64,000 nucleotides of DNA from Megalonaias nervosa (Eukaryota > Mollusca > Bivalvia > Unionida > Unionidae): contig JAECUM010093716.1 in NCBI GenBank assembly GCA_016617855.1, forward strand, positions 35,516 to 99,515, written 5' to 3'. Below, one piece after another: positions 11,170-23,174 of the stretch; the first letter of the stretch is position 1; every line of letters begins with the position of its first letter. The notes below the pieces were generated by a model. It had not been told where the DNA came from, searched no databases, and was given only the letters and a program-made list of their open reading frames with translations. The position numbers and the translations under genes were made by a program.

Positions 11170-13740
11170 AAGAACTGGACAATCTGGCTCTAAATGAGTA
11201 CCACAACCTGTTTGTATGAAGTGCATGCTATTTATAATCCAGTGTATGCACAAAGGTAACAATGATTTAACGTGAGGAACTGTATCCTTTCTCTCATATC
11301 TTTTAAAATAAGGAAAATGCTCAGTTGTTAATCTTTATTTAGGCGTTGTAAAATACAATGGTAAAATAGTGAGAAAAATATATATATATATATATATTTA
11401 AATTTAATTAAGGAAATTATGAATTCCTATTAACTGCAGTTGGGCCTATGTTGCAGTATAACGTAACACACACTACATTCTTGTGAACCAATTGTATTTC
11501 AAAAATAGTAATTGCAATCACTAACCCCTGAAGAGTGAGATACAACATGGTAACCTGAGAAAATTTTTTCACACCTTAATAGTGAGAAAGGGCAGGGGTT
11601 ACCAGCATAAAAAGGAAGATGAGATGGATGAATGTAACACTAGATAAAATTCTGTTGAAGGGAAAACCAAATCATTTGCAATAGGCAATTTTTATCTGGT
11701 CACATTATGAACAAGAAAACCATTTAACATAGTATCCTTGAAAAAGATGACTATTTCTGTGCATGTGCATGCAAGGTACACACATGGGCTGTGTGTTATT
11801 AACAATTCTCCACTCTGTGGGAGGACGTGTTCACTTTGTATGGACAAGATTTTTCAACAGTGATGGGTAACCTATTGCTGCTATTAAATATCCTACACAC
11901 CCCTGCCCCATGGCAATGCCTACATCAAACTGCCTAGCTACAACATACATTCCAATTCATAGTTATGTCTATACCTATTATCATACACACATAAAAATTA
12001 CATCTGCTCTGCATGACATGATGCCTTTGATGTTCTCAAAAAATTATATTTCATAAAAGTGCCTGTTGTACAGGTTTTTAGTTTGTCATAGTTTCCCTTT
12101 CTCATACATTTTAAAAGACCCACTTTGAACAAATTAACAAAAGCAGTAATATAAATAAAACTCAAAAAGAGATTACATATAAATGCCATAATATATTCCT
12201 GGTGTGCTCAGAAACACTTCAATACCAAATTTTTTGTGGTACCCAGATCTGTTAGACAGCATGCATTTTAAATGTGCTGCAATTATCTTCATTTCAGAAT
12301 GTGTCTTATGACAAAATTTTAAAATATTTTTTTATATCACTATTTATTCAGAATAAGAGAACAAGTAGATATAAATTGCTGCCTAACAATGTCTTTTGTA
12401 TTTAAAAAAGAATTTATGCAATTAATTTGGTTATTAACCTGTTTCTATTGTATTTTACTTACTTTCTTACTTCTAGTTTGGTTGCATTGTTCAACTTGGT
12501 CATAAATAACATAAGCTAACTAAATGCTTCAGTAATTTAATATATTACAAGTCAAATGAACCAGCATTGCTGCAACAATAAAGATGAACATACTGAACTA
12601 TCAATGTATGTGACAATGATTGAATCAATATGGAAGCAAAGGTTCACAATAAATAGACAGGATTGGGATTTACAACCTTTAAAACCAAAACCTCTATTGG
12701 AGTAGATGACACGGATAAAGAATTTCTACCAGGGATAAAGCATTAAAAATAGCCACATATTAACAGCAATCAATGCAATTACAGATTTTATAGCCTTGGC
12801 AATACATGGCTTAGCAATTTCAGGTGATATACAAGGCATTATTGATAGATATAATGTGTTCAGCTTATGCATAAAACAAGTTTTAGAAAGAAAAAAAACA
12901 ATGATGAAGAAATTCCACTTAATATGAAGCTAAAGTTAACTCACATACAAAAACAAGACTCTAAGAGGGTGTTTATTCAACAGTAGTTACAATGGTTTCT
13001 ATTATGGATACCCATTTCACAACGAAGTTTGCATAATACACGTAGTCGGCATTTCCATTCAATTTCAAAAGACAATGATGTTATATGAAGGAAGTCTAGG
13101 AGAAATTAATTGCTTCTGCAATATGGAAAGAACTGTTTTCCCATGAGGACTTAAAATGGCCTCACCTTTTTTGTGCAATGTGCATGTGTCTCTTTAGGCA
13201 TTTAACCTTGGATTATTATTGCTTTTATACTTTCAACTGTACTTTGGAGTCCATTGTTTGCTCCTGTGACCTTAAATACAGTTTAGGTTCACAAAATTTC
13301 AACACTGTTTTTTGATTATGGACATAATTTAAGTAATTTCACAATGTTGGCTTACATGTAATTGCTAAACCCTGTCTAAATACTCATTCTGTATGTGTTC
13401 TTTGTCGACAAAATGAGCTGTATTCACGCCAAATTCTTAAAAAAGATAACTGGGTAAAAATGTAATAATTTAGTAAAAACACTGATAATGAAACAATATC
13501 CACTCGACGTCGGAAACTGTTTTGCAGTATTTGTCATGTGGACTGAGAGAAAGTCTGTACAAAATGAAGCTGTATCTGAATAGATTGAAAATAATTCATC
13601 CAAGTTTATCTCCTAATGAAAATCTTTAAGTGATTACGCTTTTTCATCAATTTCACCTGAAAATTTGATATTATTAAACTTGTCAGTTAACCTAATTGTT
13701 ATGAACCATATATGCAGTATATACAACAAAAAGTGATATA
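11170..13740. other. Long gene-free stretch
   Basis: AT-rich sequence with a short (TA)n run at 11379-11396. I see no exon with recognisable homology and no clear terminal repeats. Confidence 0.4.
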
Positions 13741-13744
13741 TATG

Positions 13745-14541
13745 CAGACCTGCCAACCCCGACAAGTCCATCTCAATAAGGCAGCTGATTTTTTTCTGAA
13801 AGATTGACCAGTTTTCAGTAAGGTGTAACAAAATATCAATAACTGCTATTGTAAAGCTGGAAAACATAATTAAAAGTTTGATGCAGCAAAGATAAACATT
13901 ATATTTAACTGAAAAGTTTGTAAAGTACATGTAGACCTTATTTACCACTAGTACTGTCACACAAACTTTAGTTCCAAACCCTATGCAACTCAATGGCTTG
14001 TTGCAATCTCTCAACCTGACGTAATTCTTGGAAATTTGTTTTCTATTTCATATGACGATGGCAATCATATCTCCCGCCACGGAAAATATTCAAATTGGCA
14101 TGTGATGTCCAATAAATGTAATTGTGTCCTTTCCATCTTTTATTCACAAGAATCTGAGTATTCCTTATTATTCTTTTGTGTTGATTATTAACACTTTTCT
14201 AGAGGCCTATTTTCCCTTTTGTCTTAAACCTGCATCACTTTGGGGACGCCATTTTTAAAAAAATTCTATAATCAACAGTTTGATCATGCAGACACTTTGC
14301 ATGAACAAATAGGTGCAGTTTAAAGCATCTGGGGTGCTGCTGTAAAGTTAGTCTGGTTCTCTGACTAATTACACTAATTCTAACATGAAACCCGGATCCA
14401 AATAAAACACAGATGAACCAATTATCCGGATTTTTTGGCAACGATCATTTTTCCGTAGTTTTTGCTTGTATGCTGTAAGTCTGTATTTTAAGGGTAATTT
14501 TCATAAGACTTACGTCAAAATCATAAGAGTTGGCAGGTCTG
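13745..14541. mobile_element. TIR element flanked by CAGACCTGCCAAC
   Basis: CAGACCTGCCAAC at 13745-13757 recurs as its exact reverse complement GTTGGCAGGTCTG at 14529-14541, defining a 797-bp element. Terminal CAG...CTG is usual for hAT-type transposons. The interior has minus-strand frames of 126 and 68 codons without transposase motifs. The 8-bp flanks do not form a clear target duplication. Probably a non-autonomous or internally decayed copy. Confidence 0.6.
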
Positions 14542-14549
14542 TTATATGG

Positions 14550-15365
14550 CTCGACACTAAAGAATGAAGTGATTCTAACAATCATAGTTTCAAGCCCAGA
14601 ACATATACACAAGCATCTGTGAACATATATAAAATATACCAAGCTTGTATTGAAAAATTCAATGATGCAAAAAGATGCAGCACAACACAGAGGCTTGATG
14701 TTGTATTTTGGATAACGTTATGTACTGTATATTTCATTGTGTGGGGAACTAGTTCAGTAATTTAAGTGACTAGCAGAATGGTAAATTTATTTTATATAAA
14801 AACCACAGTATCTGTCACCTTCTTTATTTTAAAACCTGAATAAATCAGTCCATGCAATCATGTTAAATACTGCGTCAGTGTCTTCTTTCTTTCCAGATTA
14901 ATAATTATGTGTGGTTTCTGTAGTCATTTTTAAGCGGAATCTCTTGATCGATTGATAGATTATTAAAATCACTAGATCATTTAACTATTTTTATATTTTG
15001 TTTAAGAAATTTTCAAGGCATCCCTCCCAATGTAAGGATTTTTCAAGCCTGTACAAACCATCAGCCGTATCTTCTCCTTTGCCAACACTGGACTCTATAG
15101 TCTCTAATGCATTGGCCTTGATGTGGGCTCACACCCTGTAAATCCCTATAAAACTTATTTGGTAAGAATATTTTTAAAAGAAAATATTTATTTACTATTA
15201 AAAACTTAAATGTAACCTGGCATATATCATATTAGTTTCACAAAATTCAGTGTCAATGTATAAATCTTTTTAAAACCATTATCCAAGTGAAAAGAGGGAA
15301 CAACAGTAACCTGGAGCTATAATGACCACATCTAACAGGTAACTATTGTTTTTTTTATTCCCTTT
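14550..15365. other. No gene recognised
   Basis: AT-rich unique sequence between the TIR element and the minisatellite downstream of the PWWP2-like gene. It may hold unrecognised 3' UTR or intergenic DNA. Confidence 0.35.
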
Positions 15366-15369
15366 AACA

Positions 15370-16135
15370 ACGTCACAACTATTCCAACTGTCAAAAGACC
15401 TCAATCCCATACTAAAGTGTCAGATGGATCAGAATTCTTTTCCGCTTACAAACTATCCCAAATCCCCAAATTCCTATTAATGTCAGACAGATCACAATTC
15501 CCACCCCTTGCAACTGTCCCAATTCCTCAATCTCTGACTCGAGTGCCATATTTATCTGAATTCATAATGTTCATTCCAAACATCCTCAATCTCCTACTTG
15601 AGTGTCAGATGAATCGGAATTCATAACTTCATTCCAAATATCCTCAAACTCCCACTTGTGTCAGATGGTTCCTATTTCACCATGCCCACCCACCCGATTA
15701 AAACTATCCCAAATCCTAAATCTCCCACTTGAATGTTAGATGGATCAGAAATCACCCACTCACCCCATTCCAACTACCCCAAATCCTAAATCTCCCACCT
15801 GAGTATCAGACGAATCAGAATTTACACCCTCATACCAACTAACCAAAATCCAGTCTACCACTCGAGTGTCAGATGGATTCTATTTCAACCTGTCTCCACC
15901 CTCCAATAATCCCAAATCCTATATTTCCCCACTTCAGTCTTAGATGGATAAGAACACACACACAACCATTTCAACTATCCCAAATCATCAGTCTTCCACT
16001 TGAGTGTCATGTGGATCAGAATCCACATCCTCATTCCATTTATCCCAAATCCTAAATGATAAGAATTCACATACCCACATTCCAACTATCCCAAATGCCC
16101 AATCTCCCACTTGAGTCTCAGATGGATCAGAATTG
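15370..16135. repeat. Degenerate minisatellite, unit about 70 bp, roughly 11 copies
   Basis: Units share CCAACTATCCCAAATCC(T/C)(A/C)AATCTCCCACTTGAGTGTCAGATGGATCAGAATTCA with much drift and length variation. It lies just past the stop codon of the PWWP2-like gene, so part may be transcribed in its 3' UTR. Confidence 0.85.
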
Positions 16136-16335
16136 TAGGAATACTTTGCACATGTGGAATACATCAAGTGTTTAAAATTTCTATCTTAACTTAAATTTTG
16201 TAGTTAAGGTCATGGAACATACTGCATGCCTCAATGCAAACAACATACAAGGTGTCATTTAAAGTGCCAATAATTTTTAAAAAACTTGGGTGAAGAAACT
16301 TACCATGATAAAAATGACATTTCCACTGAGGCTAT

Positions 16336-18289
16336 TCATAGATCAAACTCACTAAAATCAATTTGATGAGTGTTGGAACTATTTTGTGCTGCAATTGTGG
16401 CTTGCTTGATTGCCATTTTATAAGGGCCACGCTTCTTTCTCTTGTATCGTAACTTAAAGTCCTCTATAAATGGAAACAAGTCAGAACACTGAATGTGTGA
16501 CATGGTTGAAGAGCCAAACCATGATACATGTGCCACCTGTCTCAAAACAAATCCATTATCTCTCTGACTGATTGTTATGGACAGAACACGTCCTGGCCAC
16601 CAAGGAAAACCCTGTATTTTCCCCCACACTATGTCACCAACATTAATTTTTCTGCCATCCTCAGTAACACATTTTGTCACAGTATTTGTTTGTATTTTCA
16701 TCATAAGTGGGCGAAAAGCTTCCAAATTTTCATCACCAGGGGGACCATCACCATAATCATCGGAATCATTGGAATCAGAATCATCACTAACAAAACTCTC
16801 ACTATGGTCTGACACTGACTTACTGTCATCGCATAAAGAATATGTTTGGTCAATAGTTGAATTAGATATATCTTCATTTTCCAACTGATCTGAATCAAAA
16901 GACTTCTCTCGACTCCTAAGCCTATATTCTTTTCTCTGAACTCCCATTCCAGACTTTCCAGTTACACTAGAATGTTTTGACAGGCGAGTAAATTGTAGTT
17001 TATTATCCATATTTGCTGGCTGATTCTCTCTCTTTGGTGATAATGGTTGAATAGTTCGCTGTAATTCATCAGATTTGGAAATATTTGATTGACTCTCTCT
17101 GCGCGGAGAAAGCCCTTTGTTTTGACGCCATGTGTACAATAGTCTTGGCTGTTGTGTTATAACTTCTGTCTGCACTGGCTCAGAATTTTCATTTTTCACA
17201 TCAAGGTGTTCACTATCATTTTCACAAATTGTATCTGTAATGAGCCTGACAGGATTGTCATCCAATGCACTAGAATGTTTATGCTTGTGCTTTCTCTTGT
17301 GCTTTTTATGATGTCCTGAAGCAGGTACATGACTTTCTTCTAAAATTTCCTCTACATCCCCTGCAATAGTATGTTTATCTTTCTCTTTAGCCTTTTTCAT
17401 AGATTTTTTGTGCTTTCTAGAATTGGAATTATCACCCAAGCCATTACCACTTCTTTCCTCTTTATATTCTTGTTCCTCATCATCAATTGCTTCAATGATG
17501 GTGATGTTGTCTTCGTCTGTTGTGTACTTTTCTTCCGAAGAGGCATCTTCCATCTCCTTCTCCTCATGACTCCTTGGTGGAATCTGTACAACAGTCCCCT
17601 CACCAATAGAAATTCTAATAAAAGGACTGGTTTTGGTTAGACTAACAATAGGGTTTCTGTCAAATTTTTCAATTCTATCTATCTTCACTGGTTTTATTCC
17701 CTCTGTTTCTTGTTGATTTGACTGAGAGTTTCTATCGACCCGTTCAATTTTTTCTATTCTCAGTGGTTTGATTGCACCTAATTCTGGTTCACTGGAGATA
17801 GGTGTTCTATCAACTTTTTCAATTTTTTCAATCCGCAGATGTTTTGGGAGAGCATGTTCAGCAGTCTGAGACTCTGCAGCAGTCCTTCTTCGCTTTGTTT
17901 CATTTCTTTGGGGCTCAGTTTTGACATCTGGCACATTGCTAGTTGACAAAGTTCTATTAGAAGATGGCTGTATAGGTATAGGTCCTGAACCTGAGTCTAA
18001 ACATGATGCTTTGCATTTACTGCAAAGAGTCTGACGAGGGCGTAAGCGAATATTTCGCACAGTCTTTCCACCAACTATCCTTGGAATTGGTGTTTTTGCA
18101 TTAGTTTGAAACTGTGGCCCTGAATGGGGTAAATTTTGTCCATATGTGTGCCTAAAGTTGCTGGCAGATAGTTCCACAACATTTTCTGCAGTTGGAAAAC
18201 CGAAATTTCCCCCACTGATGCCCCCTTTAACATCATTATTTTTGTCTGGCTGCAACGCAAACTGATGGCAAACACCGTGTGGAAGATTC
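16336..18289 (-). CDS. PWWP2A/B-like chromatin protein, coding exon 2 (C-terminal, with PWWP domain)
   Basis: The exon opens at 18289 after a TTTCAG acceptor and runs 650 codons to a stop at 16336-16338. Joined to exon 1 it gives about 700 residues, close to vertebrate PWWP2A. Near residues 127-146 is RNIRLRPRQTLCSKCK, a conserved PWWP2 motif with a CxxC. Residues 180-270 hold three copies of an Arg-Ile-Glu-Lys-Ile-Glu-Lys-Val-Asp-Arg-like unit. Acidic and Lys/His-rich low-complexity stretches follow. The PWWP domain is at about 595-690, with GFPWWP at 610-615. In vertebrates PWWP2 proteins bind H2A.Z nucleosomes and recruit an MTA-HDAC-RBBP subcomplex of NuRD; a nuclear, chromatin-reading role is inferred here. 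Whether it is the single invertebrate ancestor of PWWP2A and B cannot be told. Confidence 0.93.
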
Positions 18290-18438
18290 CTGAAATTAAA
18301 AAAATGAGTATGCTGATAAAATTGGTCCAAACTAAGGAAATTTTCATTTTACGACAAGACATATTTACAGATTGGTGTACACATCCCAGATGTTTTTCTT
18401 GAAATTTTGTGTAACTTTGAAGGATCATTTTATGATAC

Positions 18439-18587
18439 CTTTTCTTTGCATCCAACAAAGCACCCCGATAAACCTTAGATCCATGTTCCAAGCACACAAT
18501 CAATACATCATCGATTGCTTCTTCAATCAGAACTGGCAGTTTCATGCCTTTCAAAATTGCACCGTATCGTCGTTTTAGGTCCGCCAT
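18439..18587 (-). CDS. PWWP2A/B-like chromatin protein, coding exon 1 (start)
   Basis: The ATG at 18585-18587 opens 49 codons plus two bases, ending AAAAG|GTATCA at a donor at 18438-18437. The split Arg codon (AG|G) joins in frame to exon 2 across a 149-bp intron. The sequence LPVLIEEAIDDVLIVCLEHGS followed by YRGALLDAKKR matches the N-terminal domain of PWWP2 proteins. This start is preferred because the conserved block begins only about 17 residues in, and the ATG lies inside a YY1-like context. A longer open frame reading through the donor is an artefact of intron retention. Confidence 0.88.
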
Positions 18588-18636
18588 ATTTGCGGACCAT
18601 TGAGAAAGGTGCCATATGTGAAGTACGCATGCGCAA
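18585..18636 (-). promoter_or_regulatory. Putative TATA-less promoter: YY1-like and NRF1-like sites
   Basis: The start codon sits in AAATATGGCGGACC, which resembles a YY1 site over an initiator ATG. At 18624-18635 is TACGCATGCGCA, close to the NRF1 palindrome. Both are common at housekeeping promoters. There is no TATA box. This is motif-based inference only. Confidence 0.45.
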
Positions 18637-18639
18637 TTT

Positions 18640-19520
18640 GCTAGCGAGTCTTCACCATATGTTAACCTATTATTGCAAATATAATGTTATTTTTCAAACT
18701 TCTGGTGCACTTTATTTTCATTAATATTGTCTATTCAAACTTTGCCTCAAGTTACATTACAAAAAACATGGCTTATTTACGCTGAAATCAATATCGCCGT
18801 TTCCTGCTACTTATGCTGCAAGAGCAAAAACTTCTCAGGGCTCAAGTCCAAGCATAAAAATTGAATTGTTTCCCTTACTATTTGCGACCACTATTCGACA
18901 CCTTCATTTATTTTTATCTGCCAAATCAATCACTGTAATTATCATCATCGTCGTCAATATTATCAGCACGTCTAATTGCAACGTTGTTAGATGAATTCAA
19001 AAATTAAACTAATTTGTTGTCAAATTGAGACACATCTCTGCAGACCAAGTTTTTGATATGTTATCGTATCTGCGTAGGTTAACATAATGGAAAATTGGCT
19101 AGCGAAGATGATTAAGTTCTTACTTTTAAGTTTTTGGCATCTTCTGTTTTTCTATAAAATTGTAAGGGGTGGTTTTCCGTAACTTTCACGTTGAAAATTT
19201 TTAATGTGATCAGGATACTTTGAACTAAATGTTTCGATAAAGCTCTAACCCACATAGCTCCTGTGCACACTTTAAGTGTTGTACCATTTCTCGGTCGCAT
19301 TCTGTTAACAAATAAAGTTGGCTCCTCCACTACCTCTCCACCCCCGCGTGGCAAAACAATACGCGACGATGCAATGGTTGGTCGACATTGGTTGGACCAA
19401 CACTTCTGTATGGTTCTGAGGCAATGGCGTAACTTGGATATTTGGGCCCCAAAGTAAAGCTTACTGATCGGCCCCAGCAATGTTTAATGCAATTTTGCAG
19501 GTTCATAAATAAAAAAAAAT
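18640..19520. other. Upstream intergenic region
   Basis: No recognisable gene. The opposing open frames at 19112-19480 (minus) and 19263-19457 (plus) overlap and have no known motif. Confidence 0.35.
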
Positions 19521-19523
19521 GGA

Positions 19524-19725
19524 CCGCACCGGTCGCTTAAATGGTTAGAGCGTCCGCTTGGCGCTCAGCATCAAGAGTTAATGTTAGGACTGGCCGACCT
19601 GATGTCAGGATAATGTGTTTGGGTGGGACATGATGCTTCATGTCTGTGGCATGATGCTCCTGTACAATAAATCACTATAAACTGCCACGCGGCAGACAAC
19701 GTAGCAATACGACTGAAATTTTTTT
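19524..19725 (+). mobile_element. tRNA-derived SINE with internal deletion (GCGCTCAGC family)
   Basis: A-box-like AAATGGTTAGAGCGTCCGC is followed at once by TTGGCGCTCAGCATCAAGAG; the B-box half of the tRNA head, present in the copies at 21200 and 63782, is missing. The body shares GTTAGGACTGGCCGACCTG, ATGTCAGGATAATGTG and the end CACTATAAACTGCCACGC, then an A/T-rich tail. Confidence 0.85.
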
Positions 19726-19729
19726 TAAA

Positions 19730-20985
19730 GCTACACTAAAAATCTAAATCACACACACACACAGAGGTCAATATTATTGTCTTTGGTGAAGTAGTATTTT
19801 GGCCGTTTTTAGTTTCTTTCTATAGTGCAAAAACAAATAATTTGTTTGGATGGACTCGAGGCCCCCCTGTATTCGTGTGCCCCTGTACTTCGTATAATCT
19901 TGATATATGGTAGCTACGCCCCTGTTCTGAAGGAAGTTAATAATTTAAAATCTGACCTTGACGTTTTACTTGAACTCGGCATGTACCTCTTTAGGTCGGA
20001 GTTGTAGTAGTACTTCCTGTGAGAGTTGTCCCTATTGTCAAAAGTAGCTCTCCAGGCTACGCTTGCATACCTCAATATACTTTTATTTGCGATGATGTTT
20101 TACCCCTTTTTCTAGACACCCGCCGATAGATTCATCAGCACAGGATACTAGTAGTATAATCTGGCCGTGCAGGAAATGTAACATGTTAGGTCTGTTTGGC
20201 GGGAAATACTTCATGGCCTCAAATGGAAATTTCAGGAAAAAAAGTTGCTTTGTATGTTAGAGACAGTACTTTGCAAAATAATATTTACTCCCACACTAGC
20301 CAGATTGATGGGGTGGGATGGGGTTCAAGTTGGGGTGAAAAATTTGCCATCTTGACTTTCCAGTTGTGTTTTTGACAAAAATAATCTAATGCGAGGCAAA
20401 TGCTCATCGATCAATATTGCTACCAATTTTTGACCAGTTTGCTGGCATGCATTGAGGGATATTTTACCCCAATGTACAATTATACTTGTAACCCAAAAAA
20501 TTATTTATTACCTTACGCCTTTTCCAGATCCACGCCATGTTGTAGTAGTAGTGGTGGTGATCGAGAGTTTCCACAATGTACCATTGCTGAAGAGTTTAAG
20601 TCAGGGCGGGATTACCCATTAAGCACACTAAGCACGTACTTTGGGCACCAGCCCAACAGTGGCACCAGAAAAAATTCCAATTAATTGTTGATGACAAAAT
20701 TGAATGAATTAATTATGACCATTTCGATCTGCATGTAAGAGTATTTTGATTTGTAATGATGGAAACGCTGGAATTTTCCCACCTTTATAGCTTTTAATAT
20801 TGTTTTTTGAAGTTTCACAGTTTCTATGAAACGGGAGGGGAGGTGACCATAATATTTTCAGTGCTTAGAGCCCTGGAAGGCCTTAATCCGGCACTGGTTC
20901 AAGTGTACAGTAACATGGCTGAAATGAAGATTTTTTGTTCGGGGTGTGCATACTTTTTATACAAAGAGTTAAATCATGACTACTG
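19730..20985. other. No gene recognised
   Basis: Several 60-94 codon plus-strand frames without known motifs. The relic coding region starting near 20989 may extend into this interval. Confidence 0.3.
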
Positions 20986-20988
20986 CTA

Positions 20989-22740
20989 ATGCTTCAGCGA
21001 GAATTCTTCCAGAGGAGGATGTCTTTGCGTTGTTCTATTTCTTATCTTCTTCGCAAAAATGTTGGCTGGCAGTACCACCTTCATCGATTCTCCATCGTTA
21101 ACAGTCCTGATTTCAGAAAGAAACAAATGGAAGAATTAAAGACTTGCAAAATAGAAGAACAGACATTTGTTCAACAGCAATAAGAGGAAAAGAGAAAGCG
21201 TGTGTGTGTGTGTGTGTGGCTGTAATAATTTTAGTCGTATCGCAACGTTGTTAGCAGCGTGGCAGTTTATAGTGATTTATTGCACAGGGGCATCATGCCA
21301 CAGACATGTAGCATCATGTCCCACCCAAACACATTATCCTGACACCAGGTCGGCCAGTCCTAACATGAACCTCTTGATGCTGAGCGCCAAGCGAGGCAGC
21401 TGTTAGTATCATTTTTATAAGTCTTTGGTATGACTTGACCGGGGTTCGAACCCGCGACTTTACGCCTCCGAGGCGAACGCTCTAACCACTTAAAAGAGAA
21501 AGCAAGAAGAGGAGAAGAGGAAACCTTTGAGCAGTAAACAGAATGAAGAGGGTAAAAACAAAACTGTTTCTGTGTTACAAGACAATTTTATAAGGAACTT
21601 TGTAATACAGGCGATAATATAGATGACATCAATCGGAACATTGAACATAGGTAAATTCGAAGATGTTTCACGACATTTCTTACAAATAACGAAAAAGAAA
21701 ACAATTAAATTTAGCAAATAAATGTGATGGATTTCAGGTCATGTTCCCAATGTAAAGAAGAGAAAGACAACTGGATTTTAAAGAAATGGCAGCTACAGTC
21801 AACTTTGTTATAATAATTACCGCAGAAAGCAATAAAAAAACCCAAAAAACATGGAAGAATGAAAACAGAGGTCACTTTAGTAAAAGGAGTTGTTAACGGA
21901 ACAAACACATCAGCAACAAAGCAACCGGTACACAATTATTTATCAAGCGTTGTATTTTTATTCAGTATTTTCAGATTCCCCACTTTCAGTTGACCTTTTG
22001 GAATCTATTTGTTTTAAAGTTATTAAAGTAGCACTCAGTACAGATAGAGGCAAACGGATTTAGATGACAAAGAAGTGGTGAAGGAGCTAATCCTGTGTAT
22101 TGTCGTCTGCTCCTCTTTCAGTTCATTCTGTCAAAGTTTGTCAGTCGGAAACAAAATGCGAGTCATCGATGCCCCTGTGCAAATTACATTTGACAATGAT
22201 TTGGAAATTTTAGCAGCATTTGCAACAGTTCTGCTAAATTTCTGTTTGTATTCATTAATTTGTGTACTGATGGAGGTAATGTTATTTTTATTCTCAATAA
22301 ATCCAAAATTCTTCTTTACGTTTTCACGTTTGAATCTGTTTGTCACCGTATTTGAAGTGTTCAGAAGGAACAACAGGCTCAAACGTTGTGGCTTGTTTAC
22401 TTTTATTTGCTTAAATAAGGCTGAGGGTGTTGAAGATTATGAAATGACAGAAGTTGAAACATATGAATAAAAAGGGATTTAACTAAAGATAACCCTAAAT
22501 ATGGGCAATAATTTGAAAATATTTAATAATAATGAACCGTATGTTATTTATCTATCAAAAGAAGGATTTACACCTCATCAACAATCTCGACTCACAATTT
22601 ACAATGCTTATCCAATAATACAATATATTGCTATTTCTAACGATTACAAAGCCAGTTATGAATTTATCAACAAACGAGCTAAAACTGGATTCAGAAGTAG
22701 AGATATTGAAATGTACGTTGCAGCTAAAGAAAGATTTTGA
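20989..22740 (+). other. Decayed multi-frame coding relic, family unknown
   Basis: With the SINE at 21200-21491 removed, plus-strand reading continues from the frame ending near 21181 (Lys/Glu-rich) into a Lys/Arg/Glu-rich stretch. A short frame near 21727 has a CSQCK Cys pair. Frames at 22075-22470 and 22501-22740 follow; the latter contains SYEFINKRAKTGFRSRD. The frames are clustered, co-oriented and lack introns, which suggests an old integrated mobile or viral element. I do not recognise the proteins. Confidence 0.35.
21200..21491 (-). mobile_element. Full-length tRNA-derived SINE with perfect 12-bp target duplication
   Basis: AAAAGAGAAAGC at 21188-21199 repeats exactly at 21492-21503. 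Reading the minus strand, the head has AGTGGTTAGAGCG (A box) and GGGTTCGAACCCCGG (B box), then CATACCAAAGACTTATAAAA, GCGCTCAGCATCAAGAGG, GTTAGGACTGGCCGACCTG and CACTATAAACTGCCACGC. A GT run lies next to the left duplication. Same family as 19524 and 63782. Confidence 0.93.
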
Positions 22741-22754
22741 CAAGAAACTCCACG

Positions 22755-22932
22755 CATGGGCGCCAGCAGAATTTTTGCGGGGGTCAGGTTGTTTTTTGCA
22801 GGGGGGGCAGTCAGTCACGGTCGAGAGAGTTAGTATAGTAAGCAGTCTGAAACTAAAGCTAATATTTCCTAAGCGTTTTGAACAAAATCTTGTGACATAT
22901 TTTCAGCTTCATTTGCATGATTGAACTTGTCG

Positions 22933-22997
<65 letters not shown>

Positions 22998-23056
22998 CAG
23001 TATGATGGGGGGGGTCACATGACCCCCCAAATTGACCTATGCTGCGGGCGCCCATG
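22755..23056 (+). mobile_element. MITE-like TIR element with internal (AT)n
   Basis: It starts CATGGGCGCCAGCAG and ends GCTGCGGGCGCCCATG, inverted copies with about 13 of 15 matches. The interior has TTTTTTGCAGGGGGGGCAGT, AGTTAGTATAGTAAGCAGTC and a long (AT)n run at 22937-22994. The left 140 bp reappear, inverted, at 42511-42652. It interrupts the decayed coding region between 22740 and 23175. Confidence 0.75.
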
Positions 23057-23174
23057 AATCAACGCATTACTATGTGAAATGGAAATGAGTTTTATTTTTA
23101 AATCAACTCACTATTTAAAAACTGGAAGGTCCTAGTTTTGTGAAAGAATTAACTAAAGATTTTTGAAGTCCAAA

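Noticed and set aside
17371..17640. 89-codon plus-strand frame
   Set aside because: Antisense shadow of the PWWP2-like exon 2.
18075..18587. Continuous 170-codon minus-strand frame through the PWWP2 intron
   Set aside because: Conserved sequence ends at the GTATCA donor and resumes at the TTTCAG acceptor in another frame; the read-through is intronic.
19263..19480. Opposing 64- and 122-codon frames
   Set aside because: No recognisable motif on either strand; chance open frames.
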